Assembly (NCBI RefSeq): GCF_900099835.1
Contig: NZ_FNKP01000004.1
Span: forward strand, 439,610 to 503,609
DNA from: Paraburkholderia fungorum
Lineage (GTDB): Bacteria; Pseudomonadota; Gammaproteobacteria; Burkholderiales; Burkholderiaceae
Direction: 5' to 3'
DNA length: 64,000 nt
Part shown: one piece after another, positions 1 through 9,101 of the stretch
Numbering within the stretch: the first letter of the stretch is position 1
Layout of the letters: each line of letters opens with the position of its first letter
Program-made: the position numbers and the translations under genes
Notes under the pieces: model-generated
The model's input: the letters and a program-made list of their open reading frames with translations, nothing else
The model's database searches: none
What the model was told of the DNA's origin: nothing

Positions 1-1
1 T

Positions 2-3000
2 GTCTTCGCGCTCGCCGCCGCCGAACGGGAGAATTGGGAAGAAGCCCGAGAGCATCTGAGCCGTGGTGCACTCGTCACATGGGCCGAACAGGCCGGTGTT
101 ACTGTCAAAGCGCTCGCTGGGCTCCGCCAAGCGGCACGACTGGAAGAATCGGACGAAGACTGCCGCCTCATGATTGCGCTGAAGCTGCTCAATCCCGAGA
201 TGCCGCTGATCATCCGGGGCGAAATCGTCACGCCGGGTTGGTTGTTGCAGAACCCGCTCGAAGGCTACGACCTGATTACCGGCTCGGTACCGACCTTCCT
301 CGACCGGCTGGAGACGGAAACGTGGCTGTCCCGTCTGCGTGCGCGTGCAGAGGAAGTCCGGCAGCGCGCCCACAATCACAGCATCGAGCTCGACGAAGAC
401 ACAGCCCGTGTCAGCATGCTATCGACGTCCCGCGCACGCCTTGCAGCACAGTGGGAGGAAAAGCGCCTGCTCTTCCCGGACTCGACTCACCCGGGACTGC
501 TTTCGCTGGCAGAACGGCGTGTTATCAGCGAAGAAGACCTCATCGTTCTTTTGAGCGCCGCCATCAGCCAGTTCCGTTCGGTCGAAGAGATTCTCGACCA
601 GGCGTCGAATCTCGCGCAGAGTGAACAGATTCTTGCCTTTGATCGCGAAGCAGCGCGAGCCGAGTTGGCCCTGTCGCGTATCGAGCTCTTCCGCAAAATC
701 GACGAGCGCATCGAAGGCTTCTCACGCACAGGCAATCAGACCATCGACGACTGGGCCGAGCAGTTCCGGCTAGAGCGCCGATTGGCACTGCACGAGGCCA
801 TCGTCCTGCTGTCGGTGCCGGCAGAGCAATGGCTTGAGCCTCAGAAACAGCAGTATGTTTCCCAGATTCTCGACTTCTTCGAGAAGAAGGTGGCAACGGC
901 CGTCATGCGCGGCCCGCTTGTGCGCATGACGATCGGCAAGACTACCGGTCGCGTTGACGTCCATGAGCTACATGGCGAACGCCATTCGAGCACGGCGCTC
1001 GTCGAACACCTGGTACAGCGCAACGTGCAAGCGGTGTCCATCGACCCGGCAATCTTCGGCGCCAACGTCACACTCGAAGGCCGGCTCAACGCGCTTTACC
1101 GCCAGACGTCGCTCTACAAACGAGACACGGGTATCGATGGCCTCTATCTCGGCTTCCCGTTTCTCGTCTACAAGGACACCCGTAGCAACACAAAACCGCG
1201 CATTACACCGGTGTTGCTGTGGCCTGTCAAACTGCTAATGGAGCTTGGGACGCGCGGTCAGGTAGCGCTCGCCTTCGACGGCGAGCGGGAAGAAGTCCGC
1301 CTGAACCCTGCCCTCGAAGGACTGCTGGGGCGCGACGCAATCAAGGCCTGGCGCGCAGTAGCAGATGATGTACTGGGCCGCTCCGCGCTCAAGGCCGCTG
1401 ATGTCATGGACGCTTTCGGCATGCTCGCCAACGTGGAGCGTCGGCAGGTCAGCTCCCTGCCTTCGCCGGGTGTGGAGGTACCTGTGGGTGAGATGCGTCT
1501 CGCCTGCTCGGGTGTGCTGTTCCACGTCACGTTCATTGGCCAGGCGATTGGCGAGGATTTGCGCCAGCTAAAGGTGTTGTCGCCATCGGGGACCGCGCTT
1601 GAGTCTATGCTCCGCCTGAAAGACAAATCGGCCTACGAGCAATCCGAAGTGGCAGGCACGGAACTCGAACGCTTCCTGACCGTCGCGAGCGACCCCTCTC
1701 AGGAATCCGCTGTTTTGCAGGCACGACAAGGACCCGGCCTGTTGGTCGAAGGGCCGCCGGGAACCGGCAAGTCACAGACCATTGTCAACATGGTCTCGGA
1801 TGCGATCGGGCGGGGAAAAAGCCTGCTGATCGTCTGCCAGAAGCATGCGGCGCTGGAAGTCGTGCATAAGCGTCTTGTCGCCGAAGGACTGGGCGACCGT
1901 ATCGTCATGGTCAACGACGTCAACAAGGACCGCGAACCGACGATCCGCGCGGTGCGCGAGCAACTCGACGCAATTTTCCGTGGCTCGAATTTCGACAACG
2001 GCTGGGTACGTCAACGCGAGCGCATGGCGGCCCGGATTGAGACGCTGGAGGGCGAACTGGACCGCCAGCACGAGGCCATCCATCGGGTTGACGAATCGAC
2101 AGGGCTGAGCTATCGCGCGCTTCTGGGCGAACTGATCAAGCTAGAGGCCGGCGAACCGCCTGCCAGCGTGCCTCAGTTGCGCACAAAGCTCTCCGCACTC
2201 GACATCTCAGCGCTCACCACGCTTGAAGAGCAATGTGCGCCGCTCGCCCGCTACTGGCTCCCTGCAAAATTCGAGGGCAGCGCATTTGCGCAACTGAAGT
2301 CGTTCGCGACCGATCGGGCGACAATCGAAGAATTCACCGCTATCTTCGCCGCGTTCTGTGAAGCGGAGCGCCTGCGCATCGAAACGCTAGCAGCGCATCC
2401 GGCTCGTTTTGACGTCGATGACCCCGCGCCGTATCGCGCGTGGCTCGATGCGAATGCCAGTCGCCTCGTCGCCCTCGACGAGACACAACGCAAACGCCTG
2501 GCTAAATGGCTGCCGCTTTTCCGTCCGGCGGACGATGCTAACGCGGAGGGTCATCGTCATTACACCGGCCTGAAAGAGCTGCATCGCGCGCTTCTGGCAG
2601 TTGACGGGACAGCCTTCGATAGCCAGCTTTCGCCGGCTCTCGCCCGTGTGCAGGAAGCCGAACTGCGTGAAATCGAGTCGCGCGCCACACTGGCCACGAA
2701 AGCACCGACCTTTTTCAGTCGTCTGAACGCTGCCACCTATATTCGTCGCGGCAAGCTGATGAAGTTCGCGGCTGGTTGCGGCGCACCGGCCACTGACGAA
2801 ACACTGGTCAAGCTGCTAGCTGCAGCTCGCCTTGAACTCAACTGGCGACCGCAACGCCTTGCGCTGGACACCATCAGCCGCGCCCTGAACCTAAAGACGG
2901 TTGATCCGACGTGCGGCCCCACCCTGGCCGATGAATGTTTAATACGCCTTCGCCAGCTCGAAGAGGTTCGGGAGCTGGCGCAGCACCTCGCTATCGCACC

Positions 3001-5101
3001 GCGCGGTGATGAGTTCGACTCGGCGGTGCTCACTGGCGACCGCGCACCGGTCGAGCAACTGCTCGACGGCTTTGAAACGGCGTTCGTGCGCCACAATGCG
3101 CGTCAGCACAGTCTGCGAGCACTCCAGCTACTTGATGAGTGGATTTCTGGCGAACTCGCCGATGCCTGCCGCCGCGCCATCGCGGAGAACATCAGCTACC
3201 AGGCACCGCTCAATCGCATCCACGATGCGTTGCCGACGCTGGCTGCCTACCAGCAGTTCAGGACACGCTCGAAGCACGTCACGCCTGAAGCACTCGATGT
3301 CTTTGCCGTGATGCGTACTCATGAGGCGACGCTCGCTCGTGTTCCGCCTGAGGATCTCGACTGGGAAGTTCGCCGGATGATCAACCGTGAAGCGCGCCTC
3401 GGCTGGAAGCGACGAATGGAGCAGGAAACGCCGGAACTGTTGCTCGATCAGACGGAAACATCGGCGAAGATTGGTGCGCTTGCAGCCGCCGACGAAGGAA
3501 TGCGCCGGCTCAATCGCGAAGTCCTTCGCAACGGCATTGAACGCAACCGGCTCGGAGCGCAGAGAGACTGGGACGACGTGACGCGCCTGACTGGCCGGCG
3601 CTCAAGGCGCTTGCGGGAATTCATCGAGATGGGCGCCGGGCTCGGTCTGATGGCTTTACGCCCGGTGTGGCTAATGAATCCCGATGTCGCGAGCCGCGTG
3701 CTGCCGCTAAAATCCAACCTGTTCGACTCCGTCGTCTACGACGAGGCATCGCAGATGCCCGTCGAATACGCAATCCCGACGCTGTTCCGGGGCACTCTTT
3801 CCGTTGTCAGCGGCGACGAAAAGCAGATGCCTCCCACGGCGTTTTTCTCCGGAAGAACGGACAGCGATGAGGCAGATGTCTACGACGGCGATCAGCCCGA
3901 CGAGGACGCAACCGAAGAAGAGCGCGAACTCTTTGAGGACACGTGGAATCGCCGCGAGATCAAGGACTGCCCTGACCTTCTACAACTGGCGCGCACGGCG
4001 TTGCCGGCCTCGACGCTACAGATCCACTATCGCTCTGCTTATCGCGAGCTTATCGGCTACTCGAATTCCGCCTTCTACGAGAACAATCTCAGCGTGCCTG
4101 TCCGCCACCCGGATGCGACCGTCCGCGAGGTCAAGCCGATTGAACTCATTCAGGTCAATGGGCTTTATGAGCAGCAAACGAACTCAGACGAAGCAGATCG
4201 CGTGGTCGATTACCTTGCCGAAGTCTGGCAACAGCCGTTTGAAGAGCGCCCGTCCATCGGCGTAGTGACATTCAACCGCAAACAGGCCGACCTCATCGAG
4301 GAGCGTCTTGAACTGCGCGCCGAGACCGATGAGGAGTTCCGCACCGCCTACCGCGAGGAAAGCGACCGTGTCGATAGCGGCGAGGACATGTCCGTCTTCG
4401 TTAAAAACGTCGAGAACGTTCAAGGTGACGAGCGCGATGTCATTGTCTTCTCGACGACGTTCGGCCGGAATGGACAAGGCGCTTTCCGTCGAGCCTTTGG
4501 CGTACTGGGGCAGAAAGGCGGCGAGCGCCGTCTGAACGTGGCCGTGACTCGGGCACGCAAGAAGGTGGTCCTCGTGACTTCAATGCCGATTCGCGACATC
4601 TCCGACATGCTGAACACCCAGCGTAAGCCGGCCATCCCGCGTGACTATCTGCAAGGCTATATGGAATATGCGCGCGCCATGTCGAATGGCGAACTGCAGA
4701 CCGGGCGTGCGCTCCTCGGACGCATGACGAGCGAGCGGGCGCACACCAAAATCCAGCAGGACGGCGCACCCGACGGGTTCGCAGGCGATGTGCTGGCGTT
4801 TCTCCGAAGTCTTGGCCTCTCCCCTGTGCCTGCGCAGGAAGGTGACGCCTTCGGACTGGACTTTGCCATTGCGAATCCGGAAACCGGGCTGTACGCAATC
4901 GGCATCGAATGCGATGCGCCACGCCACCCACTACTGCGCCATGCCCGGGCACGGGAAATCTGGCGCCCATCGGTTCTGAGCCGCGCAATTCCCACGCTTC
5001 ACCGCGTGTCGTCGCAATCCTGGTATCACGACCCGAAAGGCGAGCGAGCCCGCCTCAAGGAGGCCGTGGAATCTGCGCTGGCCATGGAGGTCACAGCATG
5101 A
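2..5101 (+). CDS. Superfamily 1 helicase with C-terminal restriction-endonuclease-like domain (5' end outside window)
   Basis: The frame is open from base 2, so the true start lies upstream; 1699 residues are visible. Walker A (GPPGTGKS) is at visible residues 584-591, Walker B/motif II (DEAS) at 1247-1250, and motif VI (NVAVTRARKKVV) near 1510, which together define a UvrD/Upf1-like superfamily 1 helicase (COG1112/DNA2-NAM7 type). About 650 residues, largely helical and charged, separate motifs I and II, as in very long members of the group. The last ~80 residues (FGLDFAIA ... GIECDAPRH ... SQSWYHD) match the Vsr-like REase_MTES_1575 nuclease fold, with the acidic positions kept. The N-terminal ~560 residues are helical and not identified. 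The gene overlaps the next one by 4 bp (ATGA), implying translational coupling. Related helicases occur in anti-phage islands (for example Mokosh), so defence is a reasonable but unproven role. Confidence 0.85.
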   Translation, partial: VFALAAAERENWEEAREHLSRGALVTWAEQAGVTVKALAGLRQAARLEESDEDCRLMIALKLLNPEMPLIIRGEIVTPGWLLQNPLEGYDLITGSVPTFLDRLETETWLSRLRARAEEVRQRAHNHSIELDEDTARVSMLSTSRARLAAQWEEKRLLFPDSTHPGLLSLAERRVISEEDLIVLLSAAISQFRSVEEILDQASNLAQSEQILAFDREAARAELALSRIELFRKIDERIEGFSRTGNQTIDDWAEQFRLERRLALHEAIVLLSVPAEQWLEPQKQQYVSQILDFFEKKVATAVMRGPLVRMTIGKTTGRVDVHELHGERHSSTALVEHLVQRNVQAVSIDPAIFGANVTLEGRLNALYRQTSLYKRDTGIDGLYLGFPFLVYKDTRSNTKPRITPVLLWPVKLLMELGTRGQVALAFDGEREEVRLNPALEGLLGRDAIKAWRAVADDVLGRSALKAADVMDAFGMLANVERRQVSSLPSPGVEVPVGEMRLACSGVLFHVTFIGQAIGEDLRQLKVLSPSGTALESMLRLKDKSAYEQSEVAGTELERFLTVASDPSQESAVLQARQGPGLLVEGPPGTGKSQTIVNMVSDAIGRGKSLLIVCQKHAALEVVHKRLVAEGLGDRIVMVNDVNKDREPTIRAVREQLDAIFRGSNFDNGWVRQRERMAARIETLEGELDRQHEAIHRVDESTGLSYRALLGELIKLEAGEPPASVPQLRTKLSALDISALTTLEEQCAPLARYWLPAKFEGSAFAQLKSFATDRATIEEFTAIFAAFCEAERLRIETLAAHPARFDVDDPAPYRAWLDANASRLVALDETQRKRLAKWLPLFRPADDANAEGHRHYTGLKELHRALLAVDGTAFDSQLSPALARVQEAELREIESRATLATKAPTFFSRLNAATYIRRGKLMKFAAGCGAPATDETLVKLLAAARLELNWRPQRLALDTISRALNLKTVDPTCGPTLADECLIRLRQLEEVRELAQHLAIAPRGDEFDSAVLTGDRAPVEQLLDGFETAFVRHNARQHSLRALQLLDEWISGELADACRRAIAENISYQAPLNRIHDALPTLAAYQQFRTRSKHVTPEALDVFAVMRTHEATLARVPPEDLDWEVRRMINREARLGWKRRMEQETPELLLDQTETSAKIGALAAADEGMRRLNREVLRNGIERNRLGAQRDWDDVTRLTGRRSRRLREFIEMGAGLGLMALRPVWLMNPDVASRVLPLKSNLFDSVVYDEASQMPVEYAIPTLFRGTLSVVSGDEKQMPPTAFFSGRTDSDEADVYDGDQPDEDATEEERELFEDTWNRREIKDCPDLLQLARTALPASTLQIHYRSAYRELIGYSNSAFYENNLSVPVRHPDATVREVKPIELIQVNGLYEQQTNSDEADRVVDYLAEVWQQPFEERPSIGVVTFNRKQADLIEERLELRAETDEEFRTAYREESDRVDSGEDMSVFVKNVENVQGDERDVIVFSTTFGRNGQGAFRRAFGVLGQKGGERRLNVAVTRARKKVVLVTSMPIRDISDMLNTQRKPAIPRDYLQGYMEYARAMSNGELQTGRALLGRMTSERAHTKIQQDGAPDGFAGDVLAFLRSLGLSPVPAQEGDAFGLDFAIANPETGLYAIGIECDAPRHPLLRHARAREIWRPSVLSRAIPTLHRVSSQSWYHDPKGERARLKEAVESALAMEVTA

Positions 5102-6444
5102 GCGGCCCGAAAGTCGTGCGAATCGTGACTCGCGAGGAAATTCTCGCGATATGCGAAGGCCATCTGCAACGCCTTGATCAAGCGATTTCGGCGTGGACCA
5201 CAGTCGGCAAGCGCATCGGAGAGCTTACGCAATCGGAAATCGATGCGACGCATGCGCGTCGGAAAGCGCTCGCGGCACTCATTGCTACCGAAGCCTTTCT
5301 CGACCTGCAAAAGCGTGTACCTGAGGAAATCGGGTTCCTTCACGCCGACATTGAGCGTCGGCGAATGCTCGCGGTCGACAAGGCTGAGCAAGCTCAGAAG
5401 CGTCGACGGCAAGGTCGGGCCAGTGCGAGTACGCTCCTTCACTCGCTGAAGGCAAAAAATGTGGACGTCCCAGCAGACCTGGAGTCGCAACTGAAGCAAA
5501 TCGCAAACGGCGGCGAGTTTGCCAATGCAGACGCCCTCCTCGCGCGCGCATTTGCCCTCATCCCAACCGAAGGATCTCGTGAAGTAAGCGAAGCACAGCG
5601 GCAACTCGCAAGCCGCTTGCAAGGCGACCAAAAGGTACAAAGCGTTGAGAGCTGGAAAGCCGCGCAGACAGTCGTCCCGCCTCAGCTGGCTCGGGTCGAC
5701 AGGCAGATCGCGGAAGCTCACGTATTCATCGCGGCCGAGGAAACTACAGCATTCACGTCACGTCTGGGCGTCATCGAGGGCGAACCCGTCGAGGCCCGAC
5801 GCAATCTCCTGCTGGATAGCTTGATTCTGGACCTCTCCGATGCAGTCTCGCGCTCACGAAAACGCCTCACGGTGCTTGAGGAAATTCAAGAACTGGCTGC
5901 GGAGCTCCGCACGCACGATAGCGATGAAGCCAAGGCGATCCTCGCGAGAGTCCAGCGCTGTGACGACCTCGAGTCTATCGAAGCGGCCTCAGCGCTTCTA
6001 GAAGACTGCAAGAATGCCATCATCGCTGAACAACAACGCGAAGCCGCCCACGCGCGTCGGGCCGCCATTCTTCAAGGCCTGTCGCGGCTGGGCTACGAAG
6101 TCCACGAAGGCATGTCAACCGCGTGGGCCAACGAGGGGCGCATTGTCGTCAAGAAGCCCTCGCTGCCGGGCTACGGAGTCGAAGTCGGTGGACAGGCGCA
6201 AGCAAGCCGGCTACAGGTCCGCGCAGTTGCACTAACTGCGAACCGCGATGCGACTCGCGACAAGGATGTCGAAACTATCTGGTGTGGTGACTTCGGCAAA
6301 CTTCAGGCGCTCCTCGCTGAGCATGGCGACAATCTGCTGATTGAGCGCGCCATCGGCGTTGGACAGGTGCCGCTGAAGATAGTGGACGATAGCGCGCATG
6401 AACAGGCCGACTTAAATCAGCGAAATACACGTCAGGGCCTTTAG
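5098..6444 (+). CDS. Coiled-coil protein of unknown function coupled to the helicase-nuclease
   Basis: The protein has 448 residues. The ATG at 5098 is chosen because it overlaps the TGA of the helicase gene (ATGA) and gives a clean start MSGPKVVRIVTREE; upstream codons in this frame lie inside the helicase gene. Most of the protein (about residues 10-350) is rich in Glu, Arg, Ala, Gln and Leu with heptad-like spacing, so long coiled coils are likely. The C-terminal ~90 residues (around SRLGYEVHEGMSTAW, then GVEVGG) look globular with alternating hydrophobic residues. There is no signal peptide or membrane segment, so it is probably cytoplasmic. I recognise no catalytic motif. The tight coupling suggests it is an obligate partner (sensor, scaffold or regulator) of the helicase-nuclease; that is inference. 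Confidence 0.8.
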   Translation: MSGPKVVRIVTREEILAICEGHLQRLDQAISAWTTVGKRIGELTQSEIDATHARRKALAALIATEAFLDLQKRVPEEIGFLHADIERRRMLAVDKAEQAQKRRRQGRASASTLLHSLKAKNVDVPADLESQLKQIANGGEFANADALLARAFALIPTEGSREVSEAQRQLASRLQGDQKVQSVESWKAAQTVVPPQLARVDRQIAEAHVFIAAEETTAFTSRLGVIEGEPVEARRNLLLDSLILDLSDAVSRSRKRLTVLEEIQELAAELRTHDSDEAKAILARVQRCDDLESIEAASALLEDCKNAIIAEQQREAAHARRAAILQGLSRLGYEVHEGMSTAWANEGRIVVKKPSLPGYGVEVGGQAQASRLQVRAVALTANRDATRDKDVETIWCGDFGKLQALLAEHGDNLLIERAIGVGQVPLKIVDDSAHEQADLNQRNTRQGL

Positions 6445-6952
6445 GAGCCGATGTGACGGCCCGAACGACCATTCGCACAGTTGGCAGCCGCTCACGATAG
6501 CTATTGAGCGCATCCAGAACCCAACTGGCGGATTGTCGCCTAGATGCGCTTTCCGAATTTCAGGTACAGGTTAACCGCCCGAATGCGGTCGTCGTATGGA
6601 TACATGGACTACCCTCCAAAGTAGTCCAAGATTTGGTCCGCACCCCCATTGCGCCGCTCCGGCTGGCTGCTGAGATAAAGAACTCGCATTTTCGCCAATC
6701 ACCGTCTATGGCAGCCCATCGGTCCGGATACAGACTCATTCAAGAACAGTCTCCTCGAAAAGATTACGTCTCCGGCGCCGATGCGAGGCCCGGGCGTATA
6801 TGTCTCACTGAGGCGCCTTCAGTCACTCTTAGCATGTTTGCATGAAAGCATATGAAAATTCGACACTAGCCGACGGACTACACTGGCTCTAGAATTCCAG
6901 CGAAATTAAGCATACGTCTGAGCATTTTTTCGCAGTTGTCTGGAGTGATGTC
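6445..6952. other. Intergenic region with transposase debris
   Basis: About 500 bp with no intact gene. It holds a fragment of an IS3-type OrfA on the minus strand (6519-6605). Immediately upstream of that start, on the same strand, is a perfect 7-bp inverted repeat (GGACTAC ... GTAGTCC, 6606-6627) enclosing a GGAGG ribosome-binding sequence. The right part is AT-rich and must carry the promoter of the binding-protein gene at 6953, whose ribosome-binding site GGAG lies 8 bases before the ATG. Confidence 0.6.
6519..6605 (-). mobile_element. Remnant of IS3-family transposase OrfA (N-terminus only, with stop)
   Basis: Reading the minus strand from 6605 gives MYPYDDRIRAVNLYLKFGKR, then I, a TAG stop (6540-6542), then ATIRQLG. 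This matches the N-terminal helix-turn-helix of IS3-family OrfA proteins, which typically read M.YEDRIRAV.LYIK.GKR..ATIRQLGYP. After RQLG the similarity is lost, so only about 29 codons survive. It is a dead scar, not a functional element. It lies at the boundary between the helicase module and the sulfur-type cluster, so one or both may have arrived or been rearranged with IS activity (inference). Confidence 0.6.
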
Positions 6953-7951
6953 ATGGAAGGGAAACGCCGAAGGTTCTTGATTCAAACAGCTGGCGCAGCA
7001 ACAGGGATTGCAACTGCGTTGCTCGCATCGCGAAAAACGGAAGCCGCACCCTCCGACACTATTAAGCCGAATTCGGTATTGAATGTTGGCGTCGGCAGTG
7101 TGTTGGGGCCGGACGTGCAGATGCGAGTCTCCGGCTTCGAACGTGACCTCCCGTACAGCCTGAAGTGGGCAAACTTCGAAGCATCTCCGCCTGCGATGGA
7201 AGCACTCGCTAATGGACATCTTGATATCGTTCTGGGTGGCGACACTCCGTTGCTCTCTTTAGCAACCTCACCCGGCCGGATGGTTGCCGTACAGGCACGT
7301 GCTCAAGCACTCTTCGCCGCTCTACTCGTGCCAGCGGGCTCATCCATTCACAGCGTAACGGAACTCAAGGGAAAACGCGTTGCTGTCTATCACGGTGCCG
7401 GTTTCCAAGGCAGCCTGATCCGGATTCTTAGAGAGGCCGGTCTCCGCTGGAGTGACATACAACCTATTTATCTCGCGCCTGGCGACGCAATGGCTGCCTT
7501 CACGACAGGTAAGGTTGACGCCTGGGGCATATGGGACCCCAACGCTGCTATTGCGCAAACGCAGTTTGGGGCCAGCATTCTCTCGGTTCCAAAACCGTCA
7601 GGTTATGGATTCCAGTACGCAAACGCCAACAGCATTGCAGACCCGAACAAAAGGGCAATGATCCTAGATTATCTGACCCGCAGTCAGCGGGCAGCTGACT
7701 GGATTCGCACTCACCCGGCGCAGTGGGCTCAGGAAGTGATAAGCAGCTCACATATGCCGAAGAATGCAGCGTTGCTCTCGGCAGGACGAACCGGCGGAAA
7801 GTACACACCGATCGACTCAACGCTTGTCGAAGACATGCAGCGTGAGGCTAATGACTTTGCGGAACTCGGAGTTCTGCCACATCGCGTCGATGTGCGGAAC
7901 GCCTTCGACACCCGCTTCGATCCGGCACTGGAGAAGGTGTTTCACGGTTGA
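6953..7951 (+). CDS. ABC transporter substrate-binding protein, sulfonate/nitrate/taurine type
   Basis: The protein has 332 residues. The N-terminus carries a basic stretch (KRRRFLIQ), then a hydrophobic segment ending near SRKTEAA, consistent with a Tat- or Sec-exported periplasmic protein. The body has hallmarks of the SsuA/TauA/NrtA family: an early strand (LNVGVGSV), PPAMEALANGHLDIVLGGD, LKGKRVAVYHGAGFQGSL, and the hinge segment GKVDAWGIWDP. The ATG is preceded by GGAG at 8 bases. No permease or ATPase gene is adjacent, so it must work with transporter subunits encoded elsewhere. The following DszA-type monooxygenase and sulfurtransferase suggest the ligand is an organosulfur compound; aliphatic sulfonates are the usual ligands of the family, but the exact one cannot be read from sequence. 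Confidence 0.85.
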   Translation: MEGKRRRFLIQTAGAATGIATALLASRKTEAAPSDTIKPNSVLNVGVGSVLGPDVQMRVSGFERDLPYSLKWANFEASPPAMEALANGHLDIVLGGDTPLLSLATSPGRMVAVQARAQALFAALLVPAGSSIHSVTELKGKRVAVYHGAGFQGSLIRILREAGLRWSDIQPIYLAPGDAMAAFTTGKVDAWGIWDPNAAIAQTQFGASILSVPKPSGYGFQYANANSIADPNKRAMILDYLTRSQRAADWIRTHPAQWAQEVISSSHMPKNAALLSAGRTGGKYTPIDSTLVEDMQREANDFAELGVLPHRVDVRNAFDTRFDPALEKVFHG

Positions 7952-8228
7952 GACAGAGGACTTTTTCTCCGAGCTCGAGGAGACTCCTTTTATATGCGGA
8001 CTCAAGGCGGGAGGACACATACGCTTGCAACTATGAGGCTGGAAAGAAGCTACCAGCGTGACAACGCTTCATTGCACTCACGAACGCGCGGCCCAACTTG
8101 ATGCACTTGCAGCCTAATCGACGAGGAAAAAGCTGGGTTGGGCCCATAGACTTCCGTCTTTGGTTCAATCTTGAGCAGCGCTCGCGCGGCCGTGACATCT
8201 TTCCTGAGGTGAGACCCCCAAGATGCTA

Positions 8229-8792
8229 CTAGCACCCAGGCGGATCAAAATGATTGATGAGTTTTCCTAGCAGAGAGATCAAAGCCTTTCGCTCAGTGCT
8301 ATCCAACGGGGCCAATAGGTGCGTCGCCGATGATCTGGCTAGCTCGTCCGAGCGTGTGAAGGCGGCCAGGCCCTTGGTCGTGAGTGTAATTAGCGCTTTC
8401 CTTCGATCGTCGCCGTCCCTTCGTTTCTCAATGAACCCTCGTTCGCTTAGGATTTTTACTATGAGCGCCGTAGTGGACCGGTCAAGCGACGTGTACTTTG
8501 AAATGCTTGCCTGATCCGCACTGCCAAGCTGATTTAACACGAACATTACCGCATTCTGACTCGGCGTGACGTCCATCTCCTTGCACGTGTTGATGAAGAT
8601 TTCGGACGCTACCTGATGTGCCCGGCGGATCATGAATCCTGGTCGCCAGTAAAGATCGTCGAAAATCGCACCGTCAGTCCGGTCGTTGTCTACATCAGAC
8701 GACGGTGCCCCGTTATGCGTCGACTCCTCAATACTCAGGGCGGTCTTCCTAGACGCGTTTTTTGGCTTGCTCGCCAGCATTCTTTCTCTCAT
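8229..8792 (-). CDS. MarR-family transcriptional regulator
   Basis: The protein has 187 residues with a hydrophilic N-terminal extension of about 40 residues. The core is a MarR winged helix: MDVTPSQNAVMFVLNQLG (helices 2-3), ASISKYTSLDRSTTALIVKIL (recognition helix) and RGFIEKRRDGDDRRKALITL (wing with the DxRR signature). It is transcribed away from the porin at 9102 and is flanked by the sulfonate-type binding protein. The promoter region between it and the porin contains a perfect 12-bp palindrome (8839-8850), 46 bp upstream of this gene, which is a plausible autoregulatory operator. It likely controls the porin and oxygenase genes to its right, but no ligand can be inferred. Confidence 0.88.
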   Translation of the reverse strand: MRERMLASKPKNASRKTALSIEESTHNGAPSSDVDNDRTDGAIFDDLYWRPGFMIRRAHQVASEIFINTCKEMDVTPSQNAVMFVLNQLGSADQASISKYTSLDRSTTALIVKILSERGFIEKRRDGDDRRKALITLTTKGLAAFTRSDELARSSATHLLAPLDSTERKALISLLGKLINHFDPPGC

Positions 8793-8838
8793 ATTCCACC
8801 TACGAGGTAGCTTTTCTAAATAAGTTGTTTCGAATTCG

Positions 8839-8850
8839 ACAGACGTCTGT
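8839..8850. promoter_or_regulatory. Candidate MarR operator (12-bp perfect palindrome)
   Basis: ACAGACGTCTGT is perfectly self-complementary and lies in the 309-bp divergent region between the marR gene and the porin. It is preceded directly by another palindrome, CGAATTCG (8831-8838). MarR dimers bind such symmetric sites near their own promoters; the link to this regulator is inference from position. Confidence 0.4.
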
Positions 8851-9101
8851 GCAATTATAGATCATCTAGGTTTTTAAAGATCATGCACCATGCTGGCGAT
8901 CGTAGGCTGAAATAAATTTCGATACAACTTCTTTCTCCGCTCTGTGATTAGTTATCCATATCAAAGTGATGTGCGGACCGATACATGGCATCTGTCTTCG
9001 TCATCGATATGCGCGCACGTTTAGGCGATCAACGCATCAACATCCAACAGTCCATCGGAATGATGGGTAGGTTGACAATTTTAAAATTCGAGCTTGAAAA
9101 T

